Below are positions 25,132 to 34,050 of a stretch of DNA of 38,767 bases, piece by piece. Numbering within the stretch: the stretch's first letter is position 1; each line of letters opens with the position of its first letter. The DNA comes from an uncultured Clostridia bacterium (GTDB lineage: Bacteria > Bacillota > Clostridia > TANB77 > CAG-508). A program made the translations under genes and the position numbers. Location: contig CAKPCF010000013.1 in NCBI GenBank assembly GCA_934141445.1, positions 1-38,767 of the forward strand, read 5' to 3'. The notes under the pieces are model-generated. The model was not told the DNA's origin and did not search any database. It was given only the letters and a program-made list of their open reading frames with translations.

Positions 25132-25380
25132 CTATTTTTCAAGTTTTGGAATAGGAACTATCAAAGGTATTTTTTTATCTTCCATAATTTTTTTAAATGG
25201 TAAGTTTTCCTTATTAAATAGCTCTTCTGAAACCATTATGATACCTAAATCTTTATCCTTAAGCAATTCATCTACTTTTTCTATAATCTTGTTGTCATCT
25301 TTCATTACAACACTTGGTATTCCAGTCAGTTTAAGTCCTATTGCTAAATCTTTACTATTACTTATACAAAAAATTTTCAT
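25132..25380 (-). CDS. atpF: V-type ATP synthase subunit F (short)
   Basis: The 82-residue protein has the Rossmann-like pattern of subunit F (FCISNSKDLAIGLKLTGI, then GIIMVSEELF and PLIVPIP). This is shorter than the usual 100 or so residues because the C-terminal helix that inserts into the rotor is brief or missing. It binds subunit D in the central shaft. It is 13 bases after subunit K and 9 before subunit E. Confidence 0.85.
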   Translation of the reverse strand: MKIFCISNSKDLAIGLKLTGIPSVVMKDDNKIIEKVDELLKDKDLGIIMVSEELFNKENLPFKKIMEDKKIPLIVPIPKLEK

Positions 25381-25393
25381 TTAAAACCTCTTG

Positions 25394-25834
25394 TTAAATT
25401 TTACTTAAAATCATAATAGAAATAATTAAGCCATAAATTGCAATACCTTCTGCAAGTCCAGCAAAAATAATTGTTTTACCAAGTAATTTAGGATTTTCAC
25501 TAATTGCACCAACAGCAGAAGAAGCAACAACTGCAACAGCTATACCAGCACCAATACAAGCAAGTCCTGTAGCTAAAGCTGCTGCTATAAGTCCTACTCC
25601 TGAAGATGTATTTTCTTCATCTGCTGAATTAACTCTATTTTCTAAATTTTTTTGTGAATTTGTTAATGTTTCTTGTGCATCTTTTACAGTATTAACTTCG
25701 GTTAGAATTTCATCTTTAGTTTTATCTAAATCATCTTGCGTAATTGTTTTTCCAGCAGCTAAAACACTTGTATTTACTCCTATTAAAATAATAAATGCTA
25801 AAATTACTGTGATTTTTCTAATACTTTTTTTCAT
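25394..25834 (-). CDS. atpK: V-type ATP synthase subunit K (rotor ring) with signal-like N-terminus
   Basis: The 146-residue proteolipid begins with a hydrophobic signal-like segment (8-27, ending VLAA), then a polar, coiled-coil-like stretch of about 50 residues (28-77), and only then the ring hairpin (78-143). The ion-binding carboxylate is Glu129 in GLAEGIAIYG. The hairpin aligns without gaps to F-type c subunits. At positions that bind Na+ in Ilyobacter c (Gln32, Ser66) this protein has Val100 and Gly130, so a classical Na+ site is not evident. A double-hairpin NtpK would be longer in membrane segments. The signal region is probably cleaved. Confidence 0.88.
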   Translation of the reverse strand: MKKSIRKITVILAFIILIGVNTSVLAAGKTITQDDLDKTKDEILTEVNTVKDAQETLTNSQKNLENRVNSADEENTSSGVGLIAAALATGLACIGAGIAVAVVASSAVGAISENPKLLGKTIIFAGLAEGIAIYGLIISIMILSKI

Positions 25835-25851
25835 TTTTAAAATTTTCCTTT

Positions 25852-27741
25852 CTAATTTATTTCTGAGCGAATTGGTTTATATTCTTTTCCATCACCACTA
25901 TAAAATCTACTAAATAATTCATAATATTCTAGTCTTAACACTTGAATTGCAACAATAAGTCCTTCTAGTACTATTACAAGTGCATTTCCTATTATTGCTA
26001 CTGCAAGATTTCCAGCCCCAGCAGTCATTCCAGCTAATATATAAATAGCCATACATAATCCAACATGATTTATTGCAAAAGCTGCTAATCTCACAAATGA
26101 AATTGTATTACTTGCAAATGATAATAGTGTTTCTATCAATTCAAAAAATCTTTCTATAAAAGAATGCTTTTCTTGTGATTTTCTTTTCTCTAATTTATCT
26201 GCAAGTACATCTTTAAATAAAATACATATTAAAGCAATTCCTAATACTACAGCTAATATACTTGCTGAAATAATAAGTTTTCCTTTTAAATAAAAATACA
26301 CTACACTAATTAAAATTGTACAATAAAAAACAAATCCAGCAACACCATTTTCACTAAAGAATATTTTTTGCTTGTCTTTAGTTCGTATTCCATTCTTGAT
26401 ATTTAATCCCATAGCAATTAGTATAAGAATTGTACCAAAAGCAATGCCTGCAATAAGCATTGTTGTGATATTTTCCATTGGAGCTATAAGAATAGGTTTT
26501 AATATATCTTCTTTTCCAAAAATGCTTCCATATAAAAGTCCAAATAATATAGATGATATACCTCCAGCAACAAAAATTGGTCCTAAAGCAACTTTTTTCT
26601 TTTTTAATAATATGCCTATTAAAGCTATTACTGCACCTTGTCCAACATCACCAAACATGAATCCAAACATTAGAAAGGCTGTAATTGCAACAAACGCTGT
26701 AGGATCTAGCTCTGTATAATTTGGCACACCATACATTTGAACTATTGTTTCAAACGAACTAAATAATTTATTATTTTTTAAGTGTGTTGGTGGTACACTC
26801 GCAACTTCGTCATGATTCTTAACCGTAAATTTCAAATCTTTCTCTTTAGTAAGCTTTGGAACTAATATTTTAAGCTCTTCTAAAGGAATCCAACCAATTA
26901 TATAAAAATATCCATTCTCATCATGAACAATATATTTTTTTACTTTATTTATTTTTTCATAATTTTGAAGTTGGCATAAATATGAAATCAAAGTTGCTTG
27001 AGATTTTATTTTTATTCTTTCAATTTCATGTTTTTCAGTTTCAATTATCTTTCTATTTTCTTGTATAAGATTATCAATATTTTTTATAAACTCTTTTGGT
27101 GTACCAGTTACGTCTTGTGGCAACCAAATTCTTTCAAATCTCATTACATTAAAATAGCTATCAATCTGCGTTGAAAACTCTTCTGTTGTTAAATAGATAA
27201 TCCAAACATCATCTTCTGTTTGTTCAAGTTCTAATAAAACAACATCTAGCATTTTTGTGTCTTGCTTTATTTTCGCATAATTTTCTTTAGAAATCTTTCC
27301 AAATCTAAATTTCATATATCTTAATTTAAAAAAGTCTTTTAAATCAATATTTATATTTTCTAAGTGATGTATTGGTCCTTTTGCCTTTTCTAAATTTTCA
27401 ATATCATTTTCAGCTTTTTCAATTTTTTCATCTTTTTCCTTTAATTCTTTCATCAAAGCATTTAAATTTTGTTCAATGTTTTCAACTGAATCTTCTAATT
27501 CAACTTTGACAAAGTCATCTTTATATGCAACATCTAATTTATCTAATATAGACTTACATAATTTTATATTTTCTTTTGGTTTATTATCATAAGGATAATA
27601 TGATAATTTCCACCCTTTTTCTAAAACCTTTAAAGCATCTTCTGGTTGCATACCACTTTCTAATAAGTATTTAATTATAAAAGAATTTATATTTTCGTCT
27701 TTACCAACAACACTTAAAAGTTTCATTCTTTCAATAGCCAT
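25852..27741 (-). CDS. atpI: V-type ATP synthase subunit I (stator a subunit)
   Basis: The 629-residue protein has a soluble N-terminal half (about 1-330, with a coiled coil at about 75-118) and a C-terminal half with about seven to eight membrane spans beginning at VAITAFLMFGFMFGDVGQG (about 350). Conserved polar or charged residues follow in FVRLAAFAINHVGL (about 555-568), including the Arg of the ion half-channels. GGAGGTG lies before the ATG. It joins the stalks to the rotor ring. Confidence 0.93.
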   Translation of the reverse strand: MAIERMKLLSVVGKDENINSFIIKYLLESGMQPEDALKVLEKGWKLSYYPYDNKPKENIKLCKSILDKLDVAYKDDFVKVELEDSVENIEQNLNALMKELKEKDEKIEKAENDIENLEKAKGPIHHLENINIDLKDFFKLRYMKFRFGKISKENYAKIKQDTKMLDVVLLELEQTEDDVWIIYLTTEEFSTQIDSYFNVMRFERIWLPQDVTGTPKEFIKNIDNLIQENRKIIETEKHEIERIKIKSQATLISYLCQLQNYEKINKVKKYIVHDENGYFYIIGWIPLEELKILVPKLTKEKDLKFTVKNHDEVASVPPTHLKNNKLFSSFETIVQMYGVPNYTELDPTAFVAITAFLMFGFMFGDVGQGAVIALIGILLKKKKVALGPIFVAGGISSILFGLLYGSIFGKEDILKPILIAPMENITTMLIAGIAFGTILILIAMGLNIKNGIRTKDKQKIFFSENGVAGFVFYCTILISVVYFYLKGKLIISASILAVVLGIALICILFKDVLADKLEKRKSQEKHSFIERFFELIETLLSFASNTISFVRLAAFAINHVGLCMAIYILAGMTAGAGNLAVAIIGNALVIVLEGLIVAIQVLRLEYYELFSRFYSGDGKEYKPIRSEIN

Positions 27742-27752
27742 TTTCTCACCTC

Positions 27753-28760
27753 CTAAATTATCAGCCTTTTTTCAATTTCTTGTTTATCAAAGTTATAATG
27801 TATTCCTCCTAATATATGAACTATATTGCTTTTTTGATATTCAGACAAATATATATATGCAAAAACAAAACTTAAATCAAATTTACTTTGTCTTAATACA
27901 GATAAGTATTGATGTTTCAACAAAATTTTTATTTCTTGTTCAATATCATTTTCATCACAATAACTTAGTTTTTGATAATATGTTTTTCTTAATATTGCTT
28001 GTATTTCTTCATAGTCTTCTGCTTCTATAATTTCTTTTATTTGACTTTTTTTAAGTTCATAGTTTACTGGAATAAGTAGTTTTTCAATTTCATTTACTGG
28101 CAAGCTATAAAATTTTTTTAATCTTAATATCCATAGTAAATTTAAAGTATCAATTCTAGTTCCTATTATTTTCTTTAGAGTTCCACTTTTACCCTGAACA
28201 GCTTTTGAAAGTATTTTAAAATATTCTTTATCCAAACTTGTTTCAAGTTCAAAAATTGGTATATTTTCTTTATTTACTAATTCACTAATTTTCAAATAAT
28301 ATCTAGAATACTTTATTGCATCTAAATATTCATCTACATTTTGTACATTGAGAATTTTTTCTATATTTTTAAATATTGTACTTGTCCATGCCTCAACATC
28401 AGTTATATTACTTTCTATTTTCGAAGAAGAAATCAGATTTTTTAAAACACTTTTTAAACATTTTATTTCATATTTAGAAATAAATATATCAAAAATTTTT
28501 TTCTCTTCTTCAGATAAATAAATTCTAATTTTCTTTATATCTTCTATCAAAACACTATCTAAAGCATCTTCAGTTTCTACTCTTGTTGCATCGTCTTTTA
28601 AAAATTCAAGAGGCTTAAATTTAGTTTTTAAACTTGAAATTACACTGATTGAATCTGGTTGTCTAATAAGTTCTAGCAAATCAGTATTACTCAACTGCTT
28701 AGCATACATTCCTTTGAGTTTTGCATCAATAGCTGGATATTTAATTAAAGAGAATCCCAT
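27753..28760 (-). CDS. atpC: V-type ATP synthase subunit C (V0 d-like)
   Basis: The 335-residue all-helical protein matches the AC39/V0D family: it starts YPAIDAKLKGMYAKQLSNTDLLELI, has three similar helical repeats, and links the central shaft to the rotor ring. Its ATG directly follows the TAA of the upstream subunit (TAAATG), so translation is coupled. In Enterococcus and Thermus this gene lies after K and E; here it precedes I. Confidence 0.88.
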   Translation of the reverse strand: MGFSLIKYPAIDAKLKGMYAKQLSNTDLLELIRQPDSISVISSLKTKFKPLEFLKDDATRVETEDALDSVLIEDIKKIRIYLSEEEKKIFDIFISKYEIKCLKSVLKNLISSSKIESNITDVEAWTSTIFKNIEKILNVQNVDEYLDAIKYSRYYLKISELVNKENIPIFELETSLDKEYFKILSKAVQGKSGTLKKIIGTRIDTLNLLWILRLKKFYSLPVNEIEKLLIPVNYELKKSQIKEIIEAEDYEEIQAILRKTYYQKLSYCDENDIEQEIKILLKHQYLSVLRQSKFDLSFVFAYIYLSEYQKSNIVHILGGIHYNFDKQEIEKRLII

Positions 28761-29081
28761 TTATTTTGCCTTTCTATCTAAAATATTTCTTAATATTTTC
28801 TCTTCAAGCATATATTTCTTTTCTTCATAATTTTTGTCTAATTCTTTTAATTTTTCCTTTTCTTCTGATGAAATCTGAACAACCATCTCATTATATCTAT
28901 TTTGTAAAATCTGCTTTCTCAATTCTAAAATTCCTCGAAATTCATCATCAATTTTTTCTTTTGCCTTATTTAATTGTTCTTCAATTATTTCATCTATTTT
29001 CTCATCTTTATTTTCAACTTTTTCAATAATTTTTTGTGCTTTACTATCTATCTTTAAAAATTCCTTTAAAAGTTCTTCCAT
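28761..29081 (-). CDS. V-type ATP synthase subunit G/H (stalk helix)
   Basis: The 106-residue protein is almost wholly a charged coiled coil (Glu/Lys-rich heptads), the form of the small peripheral-stalk subunit that pairs with subunit E. It is the first ATPase gene after the K+ transporter genes. Small coiled-coil proteins carry little family signal, so the assignment rests on position and structure. Confidence 0.75.
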   Translation of the reverse strand: MEELLKEFLKIDSKAQKIIEKVENKDEKIDEIIEEQLNKAKEKIDDEFRGILELRKQILQNRYNEMVVQISSEEKEKLKELDKNYEEKKYMLEEKILRNILDRKAK

Positions 29082-29114
29082 ATTGGTTCACATTCCTTCC
29101 TTTAAAGATACTAT

Positions 29115-29522
29115 CTATTTTGTAATAAGCTTTTTAGCAATCATTCTAGCAACATCTTCTTCTACTTGAATAATTTCATTAACTTCCAATTTTTCTAAGA
29201 CTTTTTTATGCGTATTATCTTTACATTTAGCTATGATATGGCTTACATTAGCTTCTTTTAAAGCTAAACAAGCTATAATATTTGTAGCAATATCTTCACC
29301 AATTGCAACAACTCCCATATCAAAATCTTGAAGAGGAATATTTGAAAATGCCTCTTCATCATATATATTTAAACACATACATTTACTTGCAAAATTACTA
29401 GCCCTTTCAACTAAATGCATATCTTTATCTATTGCTAATACTTCAATATCACTCTCTGCAAGTTCTTTTGCAAGTGTCATTCCAAATTTTCCAAGTCCTA
29501 TTATAATACATTGTTTTTTCAT
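29115..29522 (-). CDS. K+ uptake regulatory subunit, RCK_N domain only (KtrA/TrkA-like)
   Basis: The 135-residue protein is a Rossmann RCK_N domain: IIGLGKFGMTLAKEL (7-21), acidic DKD at the end of strand 2, VVAIGED and the closing VEEDVARMIAKKL. It binds nucleotide and gates the channel subunit encoded just upstream. A normal KtrA has about 220 residues with a C-terminal RCK_C domain, the c-di-AMP-binding part; it is absent here and no fragment follows before the ATPase genes. It is either a natural short form or supplemented by another RCK_C protein. It lies 22 bases after the transporter gene. Confidence 0.88.
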   Translation of the reverse strand: MKKQCIIIGLGKFGMTLAKELAESDIEVLAIDKDMHLVERASNFASKCMCLNIYDEEAFSNIPLQDFDMGVVAIGEDIATNIIACLALKEANVSHIIAKCKDNTHKKVLEKLEVNEIIQVEEDVARMIAKKLITK

Positions 29523-29544
29523 TTTTCCTTATTCCTCCTATGTT

Positions 29545-30834
29545 TTATAAAATCAATTTTCCTTCTACGAATTCTATTTCACTATCTTTGCTTTTTCTTG
29601 ACATTAGAGTAAAAAATGATAGTGGTCCAATTCTTCCTAAAAACATCAGTATTATTGTAATTGTTTTTCCAGCTGAACTTAATAGTGCATTATCAAAAAA
29701 AGGTATTCCTGTATCTGAAAAAGCTGAAATACATTGAAATGCTGTTTCTGTTAAATTAAAATTGTCTGTTTTACTTAATAATATTACACCTGTTAAAACA
29801 ACAAATGCACTTAAAGTAACTATTGTATAAGCCATTTTTACTGTTTTGTCACTAATTCTTTTGTAAAAAATATTTACATTATCTTCACTAGAAAGTGTTG
29901 CTTTCAAAGATAATAATATTATGGTAAATGTTACTAATTTTATTCCACCTGAAGTAGAGCCAGGAGCAGCACCAATGAACATAAGTAGCATTGAAATAAT
30001 TTGTATTGGCAAACTATATTGAGTAAAATCTCGTATATAAAATCCTGCTGTTCTTAATGTGATACTTGCAAAAATTGCTTCTTTAATAGACATTGTTGGC
30101 TCTAATAATTTCATTGTTACAATTGCAAAAATGGTTATTCCTAATGTTGCAACAATTACAATTTTTGATTGAAAAGATATTTTGTGTGGTTTGCCATGGC
30201 TTAGGCAGTTTACTAAATCTTCTAAAACAAAAAATCCTAATCCTCCTAACAATATTAGTCCCATGAAAATTGTTATTACATAAGTATCATTTTTGAAGTT
30301 TATTAAACTATTAGCACCTAATAAGTCAAAACCTGCGTTACAAAAAGCCATAACAGAATGAAATATACTATACCATAGTCCTTTTTTTAATCCATATAAT
30401 GGAATAAATCTAAATGAAAGTAGCCATGCCCCCAAGCCTTCAATTATAAAAGTATATCTCAAGATTTGTTTTATTTTTTTCTGAAATACACTATAATTAT
30501 CATTATTTATATTCTCACTAAAAAATACAACACTTGAAAAATTCATTTTTTTATTTAATAAAATAAACAAAAAAGCAATAAAAATTACTATTCCTAATGC
30601 ACCCATTTGTGTTATAGTTAAAATTACTAGTTGTCCAAAAAATGAAAATTGTTCTGATAATACAACTGTAGAAAGACCAGTTGTACATACACTAGATGCT
30701 GATACAAAAAAAGCATCTATGTATGCAATTGGTCTTAAATTGCTTATTGGTAAAACGAGCAATATTGCTCCTATTGAAATTAAAATTAAAAAACCTAATA
30801 TTGGTATTAAAACAATTTTTTTATTTTTCAACAT
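29545..30834 (-). CDS. K+ transporter membrane subunit (TrkH/KtrB family)
   Basis: The 429-residue protein has four M1-P-M2 repeats. The selectivity filter glycines are visible in each pore loop: SVCTTGLS, FCNAGFD, LRTAGFY and FSDTGIP. The length fits KtrB (about 450), which usually moves K+ with Na+. It is the first gene of a long transcript running on to the RCK protein and the nine ATPase subunits. In Enterococcus hirae the ntp Na+-ATPase operon likewise contains a KtrB-type gene (ntpJ), at the other end, so the functional link is known; pump-generated ion gradients and K+ uptake support each other. Confidence 0.92.
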   Translation of the reverse strand: MLKNKKIVLIPILGFLILISIGAILLVLPISNLRPIAYIDAFFVSASSVCTTGLSTVVLSEQFSFFGQLVILTITQMGALGIVIFIAFLFILLNKKMNFSSVVFFSENINNDNYSVFQKKIKQILRYTFIIEGLGAWLLSFRFIPLYGLKKGLWYSIFHSVMAFCNAGFDLLGANSLINFKNDTYVITIFMGLILLGGLGFFVLEDLVNCLSHGKPHKISFQSKIVIVATLGITIFAIVTMKLLEPTMSIKEAIFASITLRTAGFYIRDFTQYSLPIQIISMLLMFIGAAPGSTSGGIKLVTFTIILLSLKATLSSEDNVNIFYKRISDKTVKMAYTIVTLSAFVVLTGVILLSKTDNFNLTETAFQCISAFSDTGIPFFDNALLSSAGKTITIILMFLGRIGPLSFFTLMSRKSKDSEIEFVEGKLIL

Positions 30835-30881
30835 TTGTATATTTTATCCTTATCACTTGTATTTATATTTTTACAAAAAAT

Positions 30882-30910
30882 ATTATATATATAAAATTAT
30901 TTTAATTCAA
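30882..30910 (-). promoter_or_regulatory. Promoter of the K+ uptake/V-ATPase operon
   Basis: Minus-strand TTGAAT (30905-30910) and TATAAT (30882-30887) with a 17-base spacer and a leader of about 45 bases. Confidence 0.65.
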
Positions 30911-30920
30911 TATTTTTATA

Positions 30921-30946
30921 TTACGAATATATTACATTTTTCGTAA
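30921..30946. promoter_or_regulatory. TTACGAA/TTCGTAA dyad upstream of the K+/V-ATPase promoter
   Basis: A perfect 7-base inverted repeat with a 12-base centre lies 10 bases upstream of the -35 box and 15 bases after the stop of the ZIP transporter gene. There is no T run, so an operator is more likely than a terminator. Nearly everything else around is A/T only, which makes the conserved CG pairs stand out. Confidence 0.4.
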
Positions 30947-30961
30947 ATTTTAATGTATACT

Positions 30962-31708
30962 TTATCCAAGCATTACATCTAAAATCATCATTATTGCAAA
31001 TCCAATAAAAATTCCAATAATACCTGTTTTAGATTTTTCATCTTGGACTTCTGGCACTAGTTCTTCTACCACAACATATATCATTGCACCAGCAGCAAAA
31101 GCCAATAAATATGGCAATATTGGTGTTATTATTCCAGAAATTAATATTGTAATAACTGCTGAAATTGGTTCAACAATTCCAGATAAAAAGCCTCCTATAA
31201 AAGCTTTAAATTTTGTTTTTCCATCACTTGCCATTGGAAGTGAAACTGCTGCTCCTTCTGGAAAGTTTTGAATAGCAATTCCTATTGACAAAGCCATTGC
31301 AGCACTGATTCCTAAAGCATAATTACCATTTAATAAACTTGCAAATGCAACTCCAACTGCCATTCCCTCTGGAAAATTATGAAGTGTTATTGCAAAAGTT
31401 AATTTTTTTGAGGATTCTTGCATCTTAGGTAAAAAATAATCTATACCAATAAAGAAGATTCCTCCTAATATAAGTCCTATGGTTGCAGGAATCCAACTAA
31501 GTTTCCCCATATTTTGTGACATATCTATTGCTGGCATAATCAAAGACCATATTGATGCAGCTAACATTAAACCAGCTGAAAAGCCAAATAATAATCTTTT
31601 TATTCTAGGAGTAATACTATCTTTTAGAAAAAATACAGTTGTTGCACCTAAAGTTGTTCCTAAGAAAGGTATCATTATTCCTATAAACATAATTAAAAAT
31701 TCTTGCAT
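30962..31708 (-). CDS. ZIP family metal transporter (GufA/ZIP11-like)
   Basis: The 248-residue protein has about eight membrane spans. The two metal-binding signatures of the family are present: HNFPEGMAVG in the fourth span and QNFPEGAAVS in the fifth, where a Gln replaces the usual His. Such proteins move Zn2+ or related divalent metals into the cytoplasm. GGAGGT precedes the ATG. It is monocistronic or nearly so, between the K+/ATPase operon and the Gld-like ABC operon. Metal specificity cannot be told. Confidence 0.9.
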   Translation of the reverse strand: MQEFLIMFIGIMIPFLGTTLGATTVFFLKDSITPRIKRLLFGFSAGLMLAASIWSLIMPAIDMSQNMGKLSWIPATIGLILGGIFFIGIDYFLPKMQESSKKLTFAITLHNFPEGMAVGVAFASLLNGNYALGISAAMALSIGIAIQNFPEGAAVSLPMASDGKTKFKAFIGGFLSGIVEPISAVITILISGIITPILPYLLAFAAGAMIYVVVEELVPEVQDEKSKTGIIGIFIGFAIMMILDVMLG

Positions 31709-31779
31709 CTTAACCTCCTATATAGTTAGTTAATGCAAGAATTTTATTTTATGTGAACTATTATATTATTTTTTACAAA

Positions 31780-33354
31780 TTATCTTTTTCTCTTTCTGTA
31801 TGTTCCAACAAATATACCAATAATTATGATTAAAATTGGTACAGCATATACAATTGTTAATACAATAGCATTTTGTTGTTCAGTAGGTGTATAAGTTGCT
31901 GTTGACATATCTTTTCTAATTTTTATTACATCATTCTTTTTAGTTAAATTTGAAATAGAATCTAACATAAAGTCTTTATTATTGCCCATATAAGAAATTG
32001 GATATGAACTACTTACACCTTCAACTGTGTAATCTGAAGCAAATACAGTATTTGCAACTACTATCAACTTTGAAGTTACTGCATCATTTTCACCTTCAGC
32101 ATCTGAAATTGTTTTTGTTGCTAATGCTGCTATTACATTTTCGCCTTGGTCTGCTGTTTTAGCTGAATCATAAATACTCTTTGTTAAATCTGTTATAAAT
32201 AATGATGTTGAGCTTGAATTTACAAGTGTTTCTTTTTCAACTTTTAATTTTTCTAATTCTTCATCTGATTTGAATGTTACTCTACCAGCATAAGGAATCA
32301 ATAAATATCCGTCTGAATAAATATCAGATGTTATAGAATTTGAACTTGATACATCTGGGATAATTATATTTGGATAATTTGATATCATTTTAGATGAATC
32401 ACTTTCCATTATATAACCATTATTCTCTAATGTTGTTCCATATAAGTCTAAAATAGATTGAAGATTTTTTTTGCTTGAAAAAGCTTCAGTATCTATATCT
32501 GATGTAACTAAGATATTTCCACCTTTATTTATATAATTTTTAATTGCTTGAGCTTCTGTTTCAGTAATATCTGTAGTTGGGTTAAATATAGCAATTAAAT
32601 TACAATCTTCTGGAACACTACCTGTTGTTAATAAATTTAAACTATCGACTGTATAAGACTCATTTTGTAAATAAGTATTGATTGTTCCTAAATGAGTAGT
32701 ATTATATTCATTATGACCAGTTAAGAAATATACCTTTGGTTTTTCATCTGAGGTAATGCCTACAATTGAATTTGTTAAAGTTTGTTCGGTTAAATCAACT
32801 TCTTGTCCTGTTGTGTAATCATAAGAATAAAATTCACTACTTGCATCTATAATCTTTTTGCTTGCTGATGTTTCAACAATTACCACTTGGTATCCATCTT
32901 GTAATTCAAATTCTCCATATTTAGCAGGATTTGATTCTTGTGTCAAAATTTCGTAAGAAATATGACTATTAGCTTCTACATATTGTTTTACTAAACTAAC
33001 TAAAGTATCATCATCTGTATATCCAAATAAATAAAGTTTTACATCTTCATCTATGCTTGAAATTATTTTTTTAGATTCATCTGATACTGTATATATTTTA
33101 TTGGCAGTAACGTCAATGTTTGAAATATCAAGAGAATCTACATAAAGGTTAATTGCTATAAAAGCACCAACTAATATGCAAACTAATAAAGCTGTTTCAA
33201 TTCCACTATTTAAACATCTCTTTCTCAAAAATAAAGATAATCTCTCTGAAAAAGTTTTTTTACCAGCAGCTTCTCTTTGTTTCTTTTTTTCTAATTTCTT
33301 GGCATTTTTTTCTGCTTTCTTTTTTGCTTTAAGCTCTTTTTTATCTTCTTTCAA
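31780..33354 (-). CDS. GldG-like extracytoplasmic ABC component
   Basis: The 524-residue protein has a very Lys/Glu-rich cytoplasmic start (1-33), one span at about 55-72, a large outer part of the GldG/ABC-type uncharacterised transport family (DNA: strands around KIYTVSDESKKIISSI, KPKVYFLTGHNEY and IKNYINKGGNILVTSDID), and a C-terminal span at about 497-517 with a basic tail. It starts at TTG (33354) after AGGAGGG. In Flavobacterium GldFG with GldA supports gliding, but in non-gliding bacteria these proteins have no proven role. It closes a three-gene operon with an ABC ATPase and a permease. Confidence 0.85.
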   Translation of the reverse strand: MKEDKKELKAKKKAEKNAKKLEKKKQREAAGKKTFSERLSLFLRKRCLNSGIETALLVCILVGAFIAINLYVDSLDISNIDVTANKIYTVSDESKKIISSIDEDVKLYLFGYTDDDTLVSLVKQYVEANSHISYEILTQESNPAKYGEFELQDGYQVVIVETSASKKIIDASSEFYSYDYTTGQEVDLTEQTLTNSIVGITSDEKPKVYFLTGHNEYNTTHLGTINTYLQNESYTVDSLNLLTTGSVPEDCNLIAIFNPTTDITETEAQAIKNYINKGGNILVTSDIDTEAFSSKKNLQSILDLYGTTLENNGYIMESDSSKMISNYPNIIIPDVSSSNSITSDIYSDGYLLIPYAGRVTFKSDEELEKLKVEKETLVNSSSTSLFITDLTKSIYDSAKTADQGENVIAALATKTISDAEGENDAVTSKLIVVANTVFASDYTVEGVSSSYPISYMGNNKDFMLDSISNLTKKNDVIKIRKDMSTATYTPTEQQNAIVLTIVYAVPILIIIIGIFVGTYRKRKR

Positions 33355-33369
33355 TTTTTTGCCCTCCTC

Positions 33370-34050
33370 TTACTTTACACTTTTTCTTCTTTGTAAAACT
33401 ACTATTGTAAGTAGTATAAATAATACAGCAAATGAAATGAAAGTAACTATCTCTGAAATTGAGATTATTCCTTCTGGAAATTTATCAAACATTGTTATTA
33501 GTGAAAACATTGATAAATTTGAATTGAAGTTTGGTAAAAACCACATTACAATAAATGCACCAATTGTAAGTACACAAGCAACTATTTGATTTTCTGTTAA
33601 GCTTGATGCAAACATTCCAAATGAAATATATGCTAAACTTAATAAGAAGAATCCGAATAAAGTTGATAAAGCAACTTTTAAAGATGGATCACCAAACTGT
33701 TTTAATATAAAGTAATACATAAGAGTAAATGCTTCTGTAATTAAAATCATTACTGTAGCTGCTAAAAATTTACCAAGTACAACTGATGTTATACTTCTTG
33801 GTGATGTTAAAATCAATTGTTCTGTTCCATTTCTTCTTTCTTCTGAAAACATTCTCATTGTAAGTACAGGAGTAATGAATGTAAGTATTGTTGCTCCATT
33901 ATAAAATAAATATTCAAAATTTAGTACTTTACTTTCAAAAATTGTTAAAAAGAAAAATGTACTAAACATTATTAAAAATAATCCTACAAAAATATATCCA
34001 ATTGGAGATAATAAATAGCTCTTCAATTCTTTTTTTAATACTGCAAACAT
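33370..34050 (-). CDS. ABC-2 type permease (GldF-like)
   Basis: The 226-residue protein has six hydrophobic segments and the ABC-2 pattern: a cytoplasmic start KKELKSYLLSPIGY, a coupling stretch MRMFSEERRNGTEQLILTSP between spans 2 and 3 (about 60-80), and spans through to FISFAVLFILLTIVVL. The start ATG overlaps the ATPase stop by one base (TAATG). It should form the membrane channel or scaffold of the Gld-like complex. Confidence 0.88.
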   Translation of the reverse strand: MFAVLKKELKSYLLSPIGYIFVGLFLIMFSTFFFLTIFESKVLNFEYLFYNGATILTFITPVLTMRMFSEERRNGTEQLILTSPRSITSVVLGKFLAATVMILITEAFTLMYYFILKQFGDPSLKVALSTLFGFFLLSLAYISFGMFASSLTENQIVACVLTIGAFIVMWFLPNFNSNLSMFSLITMFDKFPEGIISISEIVTFISFAVLFILLTIVVLQRRKSVK

